Below are positions 25,400 through 28,633 of a stretch of 28,633 nt of DNA, one piece after another. Under the pieces are notes generated by a model. The model did no database searches, was not told where the DNA came from, and was given only the letters and a program-made list of their open reading frames with translations. How positions within the stretch are numbered: the stretch's first letter is position 1; each line of letters opens with the position of its first letter. A program made the translations under genes and the position numbers. This DNA comes from Spirogloea muscicola (taxonomy: Eukaryota > Streptophyta > Zygnematophyceae > Spirogloeales > Spirogloeaceae): the NCBI GenBank assembly GCA_009602725.1, contig WELB01000037.1:43180-71812 (forward strand). Reading direction: 5' to 3'.

Positions 25400-25844
25400 T
25401 CCTGGGCAGAAGAAAGGGCTCGCCCATTGAGGATAGGGGCTGGACAAGCCAGCCCAAAAAAGAATGAACAAAGAACGAGAAGGGGGCCAGAGGAAGCCAG
25501 AGGAAGCGCTAAGAAACCAAAGCACACAAAGAAAGAAAGCAGCTACAAATCACTCAGTAACCCCTGCTAAGCAGCCGCAAATCAGAGAGGCTAGGGTCCT
25601 GGAAGTGGGTCCCCTGGACAGAGCCAGAGGCAGCAGCGAGGGCTCGTCCGGTACGAAGGTGCAGCGCACGGGCCATGGACCTCTGCAGCGAGACGGCCAA
25701 GCGCATGCGATACACTTGTGCCAGCGACCCGGCTGCAGGAAAGTCTACCGGTTCACCATGGAAGCGACGGGCGATTGCGTGGCGGGCGAGCTGGTTAAGT
25801 AGCTCAAGCCACCGAGCGCCCAGTGCCCCAAGGATGTCAATCCT
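25400..25844 (-). mobile_element. LINE-like fragment K: open C-terminal tail and complete 3' UTR
   Basis: On the - strand the frame is open from the upstream border to a stop at 25554-25556: IDILGALGARWLELLNQLAR, then the FPAAGSLAQVYRMRLAVS segment, QRSMARALHLRTGRALAAAS and FQDPSLSDLRLLSRGY. The 3' UTR down to about 25400 is nearly identical to fragment C, including the hairpin ggggctggacaagccagccc at 25438-25457. At its 5' end it abuts a + strand stem-loop at 25845. One of the two best-preserved tails. Confidence 0.85.
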
Positions 25845-25885
25845 GGGCTGGCTTATCACAGCCCTTGCCCCCATTTGGAGTACCG
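25845..25885 (+). repeat. Class-1 stem-loop segment
   Basis: gggctggcttatcacagcccttgcccccatttggag, the same as 23443-23478 apart from one base. Faces away from fragment K. Confidence 0.8.
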
Positions 25886-26084
25886 CTTTTTCCTTTCTTG
25901 GGCTTGCCGCGCCTAGCCGTTCCCTTCTTTCCTAAATTCCGAAAATTTGTCTAACTGGCATTTGGCTATTCGCACATTGTGGATAGGGGGCTCTGTAGCT
26001 ACACTGAAGCGGCTCTAATGTAGATCGACGACGGGGCGGGGGGGTATCAACGAATACAAAACTAGCTTGTGGAGAACACCCGCT

Positions 26085-26155
26085 TGCACCAGCCGAGAAT
26101 CGAACTCGGGTCTGTACCGTGGCAGGGTACTATTCTACCACTAGACCACTGGTGC
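26085..26155 (-). tRNA. tRNA-Gly (anticodon GCC)
   Basis: The - strand reads a complete 71-nt tRNA. The acceptor stem GCACCAG pairs with CTGGTGC, then discriminator A. The D-arm is GTCTAGTGGTAGAA, the anticodon loop CTGCCAC with GCC (26121-26123 on the + strand), and the T-arm CCGAG-TTCGATT-CTCGG. Box A (TGGTCTAGTGG) and box B (GTTCGATTC) are intact. There is no intron. A TTTT on the - strand (26058-26061) about 25 bases downstream is a plausible RNA polymerase III terminator. It decodes GGC/GGU and looks functional. It matches the plant nuclear tRNA-Gly(GCC) as I recall it, with a compensated pair change in the T stem. Confidence 0.97.
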
Positions 26156-27099
26156 GTGTTGTTGCGAAAGGCCGGGGTCAAGCTTCATATATTTGTGCTT
26201 GGAGGCCGTGTTATTCTTGCACATTCCCTCATGGGCTGGCAAATAAATAGACATCCGCCCTCTACTAGAAGAGTATTTCTGTCATTTGGGCTGGCCTCTC
26301 ACAGCCATTGCCTCACTTTGGAACAGCTGTTTCTCTCTTGCACGCCTGCTTGTTGTGGGAGTCTTTTCCCTTTTGCCAATCAGATTTATTGGTCTTGGCA
26401 TTCTTTGGCACAACTACATCATGCACGGAGGCGGTGGTTTTTTTGTACTAAGCCAGCCCCAACAGGAACCGACAGGGTCCAGAGGGAAGGCTCAGCAGAG
26501 GGAAGGCTCACCGAACCCATCACATGCGAATTGGCTGTCACGGGTAGCCATTCAGGAAGCGCTTGTCAACAGCCCCGATTTGGAACCATTAGCAGCAAGG
26601 ACGGAAGGCTCGCTATTCTAGAGAAGGTGCAGTGGCTGTGACAGGCCAGCGCAGAAGGGATCGACACATCGGGTGAATGCCCAGGGAAGAAGCTGTCGTG
26701 GAAGAGAAGAAGCTCCCTGTAAGAGGGCGATAGTTGTGAACGGCCATAATAAGTAATTGTGACAAGGATAAGGAAGGGAGAGCTCGGGGGCGATGGCTCT
26801 GAAAGGACAAAAAGCTCATTCTGAAGGGGCGATGCTGTAAGACGCCAGCCCAAAAGAGATGGCAAGGGGAGAAGACAGAAAGTTCATTCCAAAGGCGGCG
26901 GTGGCTGTGAAGACCAGCCCAAGGAGTGGAGTCCGTCGCCTTCGCCCCTATCCTTAACGGGCGAGCCCTTTCCAAACCTTCATCGTTAATGGGTTGGCTT
27001 TTTCTTTTCACAGCCCACCTCTGTTTGAGAAGAGCCACCTTTTTGCCTCAGTTTGCGTAGAGGGGTGCTTTTCTTTCCTTCAGCTCCTTTGACTTTCTA
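26156..27099. repeat. Diverged stem-loop segments, both orientations, no gene recognised
   Basis: About 940 bases built of decayed copies of the hairpin block: + strand at 26288-26306 (gggctggcctctcacagcc) and 26995-27016 (ggttggctttttcttttcacagcc); - strand at 26632-26652, 26827-26848 and 26903-26922. Flanks such as gccctctactagaagag, tttggaacagctgtt and ccttaacgggcgagccc are relics of the same 3' UTRs. Open frames here are short and share no domain. Confidence 0.6.
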
Positions 27100-27260
27100 G
27101 TGCTGACACAAGAGCGCCTTGTTTACCTAGCCTGTGGCTCCGCTAACACAGTCATGAATACACTCTGTAGGTCGTTTACTTGTTCATCTGTTTTGGGCTG
27201 GCTTCTCACAGCCCTTGCCGTAACTTGGAAGAGCTGTTCCTCTGTATGCACCTTGCTGGC
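27100..27260 (+). repeat. Stem-loop segment with longer 5' flank
   Basis: cctagcctgtggctccg...gtcatgaatacactctgta precedes the hairpin gggctggcttctcacagccc (27195-27214) and cttgccgtaacttggaagagctgtt. The 5' flank recurs at 28088-28125 (cctagcctttggctccgtcatgaacacctgta), also just before a hairpin at 28122-28142. The two copies form a distinct class. Confidence 0.65.
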
Positions 27261-27399
27261 TCTTTCAAGCATGCCGCCTTCTTGCCGAGGTGATGAGGTG
27301 GCAGGCAAGGCACGGCTCAGGCCGCAGGCGAGGGGCTGCGGCGAGCGTCGGCGAAGCATGCGGCAGGCCGGCTGACGTGGTGGGACTTGCGTGCATCGT

Positions 27400-27485
27400 G
27401 GAAGGCCAAAGTGGCCAAGTACAACGGCAAGCACATCAGATGCGTAAATTACCCGCTTCCGATGTTGACCCGCTCAGTAACCACG
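27400..27485 (-). repeat. Subfamily-2 3' UTR copy, inverted
   Basis: On the - strand: gttactgagcgggtcaacatcgg ... gatgtgcttgccgttgtacttggcc, matching 24495-24575 and 25262-25350. No coding part. Confidence 0.7.
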
Positions 27486-27609
27486 TGTCACTTATAGAGG
27501 TTCACTAATCGACGCCTGAAACACCAGATGGCAGTCTGCGCCCTTCCGCACCAACTAGAGCTCGCCCAGCTTTATGGGTTTCTCTTCTAGTGCAAATCTT
27601 GAGCTTGAG

Positions 27610-27715
27610 CCTGCTGCACCTGGCCCCCTTCTCGTACTTTGTTCATTCTTTTTTGGGCTGGCTTTTCCACCCCCTATCCTCAATGGGCGAGCCCTTTCTT
27701 CTTGCCAAACAGGCC
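27610..27715 (+). mobile_element. LINE-like fragment L: 3' UTR only
   Basis: ctggcccccttctcgtactttgttcattcttttttgggctgg, then a broken hairpin (27655-27673) and cctatcctcaatgggcgagccctttcttcttgcc. Matches fragments C, E and K after the AGCGCTTCC block. Confidence 0.75.
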
Positions 27716-28087
27716 GAAATTCGACGGCGCAAGAACGAACGTGGGGGTGGGGGCCACTGGCCCTCACATGCCCACTTTGCGCCAAAGCGGGGCCCCACGT
27801 CCGTTGCCGGCCGCCATGGCGGCGGGGCTGGGCCCAGCTAGCCAGCCAACGCGGGCGGGCGCCGCCCCGCCCCACGAGGGCCCCTCCCACCCACCCTCCC
27901 GCTTCCCCGCTGGCTCAGCCGCAAGAGGCCCGCCATGGCGGGGCGGCGAAGCTCGAGGCGGACGTGCTGCCAGCGTCGAGAAGCCAAGCCCGTACGCGCA
28001 CCTAACCCCATCTCGGCCCATCCATTGCTCCGCTCTGATACCACCAGGGACTGCTGCTGACACGGGGGTATTGAGGGCGCCCTGTCT
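27716..28087. other. GC-rich stretch without a recognised gene
   Basis: About 370 bases, clearly more GC-rich than its flanks, with open frames on both strands that are Pro/Ala/Gly-rich and share no known motif. It may be a CpG-rich promoter or leader, or part of another repeat. Nothing in it can be assigned. Confidence 0.3.
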
Positions 28088-28317
28088 GCCTAGCCTTTGG
28101 CTCCGTCATGAACACCTGTATGCATCTGGCTGGCATTTCACAGCCGATTCTTTCATATCAGCAGCCGCTTTCTCTTTTTAGGGACTGTAGGCGAGCTCAA
28201 GTTGGTGATCTGCAGCCCCTTGACAACTGCAGCCCGGGCATCCGGCCATTGGCCGGGCGCTCCGTACCTGCACCTTCTACGTTCCTTCGGGGCTGGCCTC
28301 TCACATTGCCTTATACA

Positions 28318-28374
28318 TTGCCTATCCTAAACCCTGAATTCTTAACCCCCTAAATTCTGAATCCTAAATATTGG
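28318..28374. repeat. Degenerate telomere-like (CCCTAAA-type) stretch
   Basis: Contains cctaaaccctgaattcttaaccccctaaattctgaatcctaaa: about five imperfect CCCTAAA/CCCTGAA units. Plants and many green algae use TTTAGGG telomeres, so it may be an interstitial relic. Chance in AT-rich sequence is not excluded. Confidence 0.35.
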
Positions 28375-28431
28375 AAGAGCAGTTTCTCTTCGTGCTCGTC
28401 ATCCTCGAGGGGACCATCTTTACCCGTGTGC

Positions 28432-28633
28432 CATGGATATCTATGGAGGCTACGGCGTGAAATGGTCCTCCCTGATCCAGCATCTGGCCCGGCTGGTTGA
28501 TGCGCGTCGTCGAAGTCGGGGGGGCAGCTTGGGCCACTCCAGCATTCCGCAGGCCTTAGTTGCATATTATAGAATGCGGCTCTCGCTTAGTTTGCAGCGC
28601 TCGCAAGCATTGGCTCTTCATCAACGTGCAGGG
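28432..28633 (+). mobile_element. LINE-like fragment M: open C-terminal ORF running off the window
   Basis: The frame is open from an ATG at 28432 to the end: MDIYGGYGVKWSSLIQHLAR, then SSIPQALVAYYRMRLSLSLQ and QRSQALALHQRAG. This aligns with fragments J (IDTFGCLGPRFHTLLENI) and K (IDILGALGARWLELLNQL). No disabling change is visible, and the coding end lies beyond the window. It is a distinct subfamily. Confidence 0.7.

Noticed and set aside
20621-27214. Regularly recurring hairpins considered as a CRISPR array or as bacterial-type terminators
   Set aside because: Spacing and orientation are irregular, flanks are shared element sequence rather than unique spacers, and the window is clearly a eukaryotic nuclear genome.

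Overview
The window is nuclear DNA from a eukaryote, most likely a green alga. I infer a trebouxiophyte-like chlorophyte, but the sequence does not fix the species. Four points support this: genes rich in GT-AG introns with GC-rich, alanine-rich exons; a plant-type potassium channel with CNBD, ankyrin and KHA domains; two proteins whose closest relatives (from memory) are plant plastid membrane proteins; and a plant-like nuclear tRNA-Gly. Family assignments rest on motifs recalled from memory, with no database search. Exon borders were placed by hand from GT/AG signals, phase and family alignment.

Left part (1-6637, + strand): a 16-exon voltage-gated K+ channel gene. Its summed exon length is one base short of a whole number of codons. 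The missing base maps to about 2396-2404, inside transmembrane helix S6.

Middle part (8114-20.4 kb, - strand): three genes in the same orientation, converging on the channel gene. In transcription order these are: (1) a very large gene (about 20.3 kb down to 11.8 kb, roughly 2,140 codons) joining an EMB8/YheT-like alpha/beta-hydrolase domain, a roughly 1,100-residue low-complexity region and a CPBP (CAAX/Abi) intramembrane protease domain; (2) a NEF1 (NO EXINE FORMATION 1)-like multi-pass membrane protein (11597 to about 8941) that lacks its C-terminus; (3) the C-terminal half of an NAA60-type N-terminal acetyltransferase (8761-8114) that lacks its N-terminus. Genes 2 and 3 are broken exactly where an ambiguous base (n, 8940) meets a GA/CT low-complexity tract, so a collapsed or mis-joined assembly is likely.

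Right part (about 20.4-28.6 kb): a nest of 5'-truncated, mostly broken fragments of a LINE-like retroelement family in both orientations. At least ten pieces carry the end of the same C-terminal ORF (endings of the type SDLRLLSRGY-stop), others only the 3' UTR. About twenty copies of a short stem-loop (GGGCTGG...CAGCCC) recur through the region. The best fragment (23842-24575) keeps a nuclease-like domain. One intact tRNA-Gly(GCC) gene (26085-26155, -) lies within the nest. No protein-coding host gene was recognised there.
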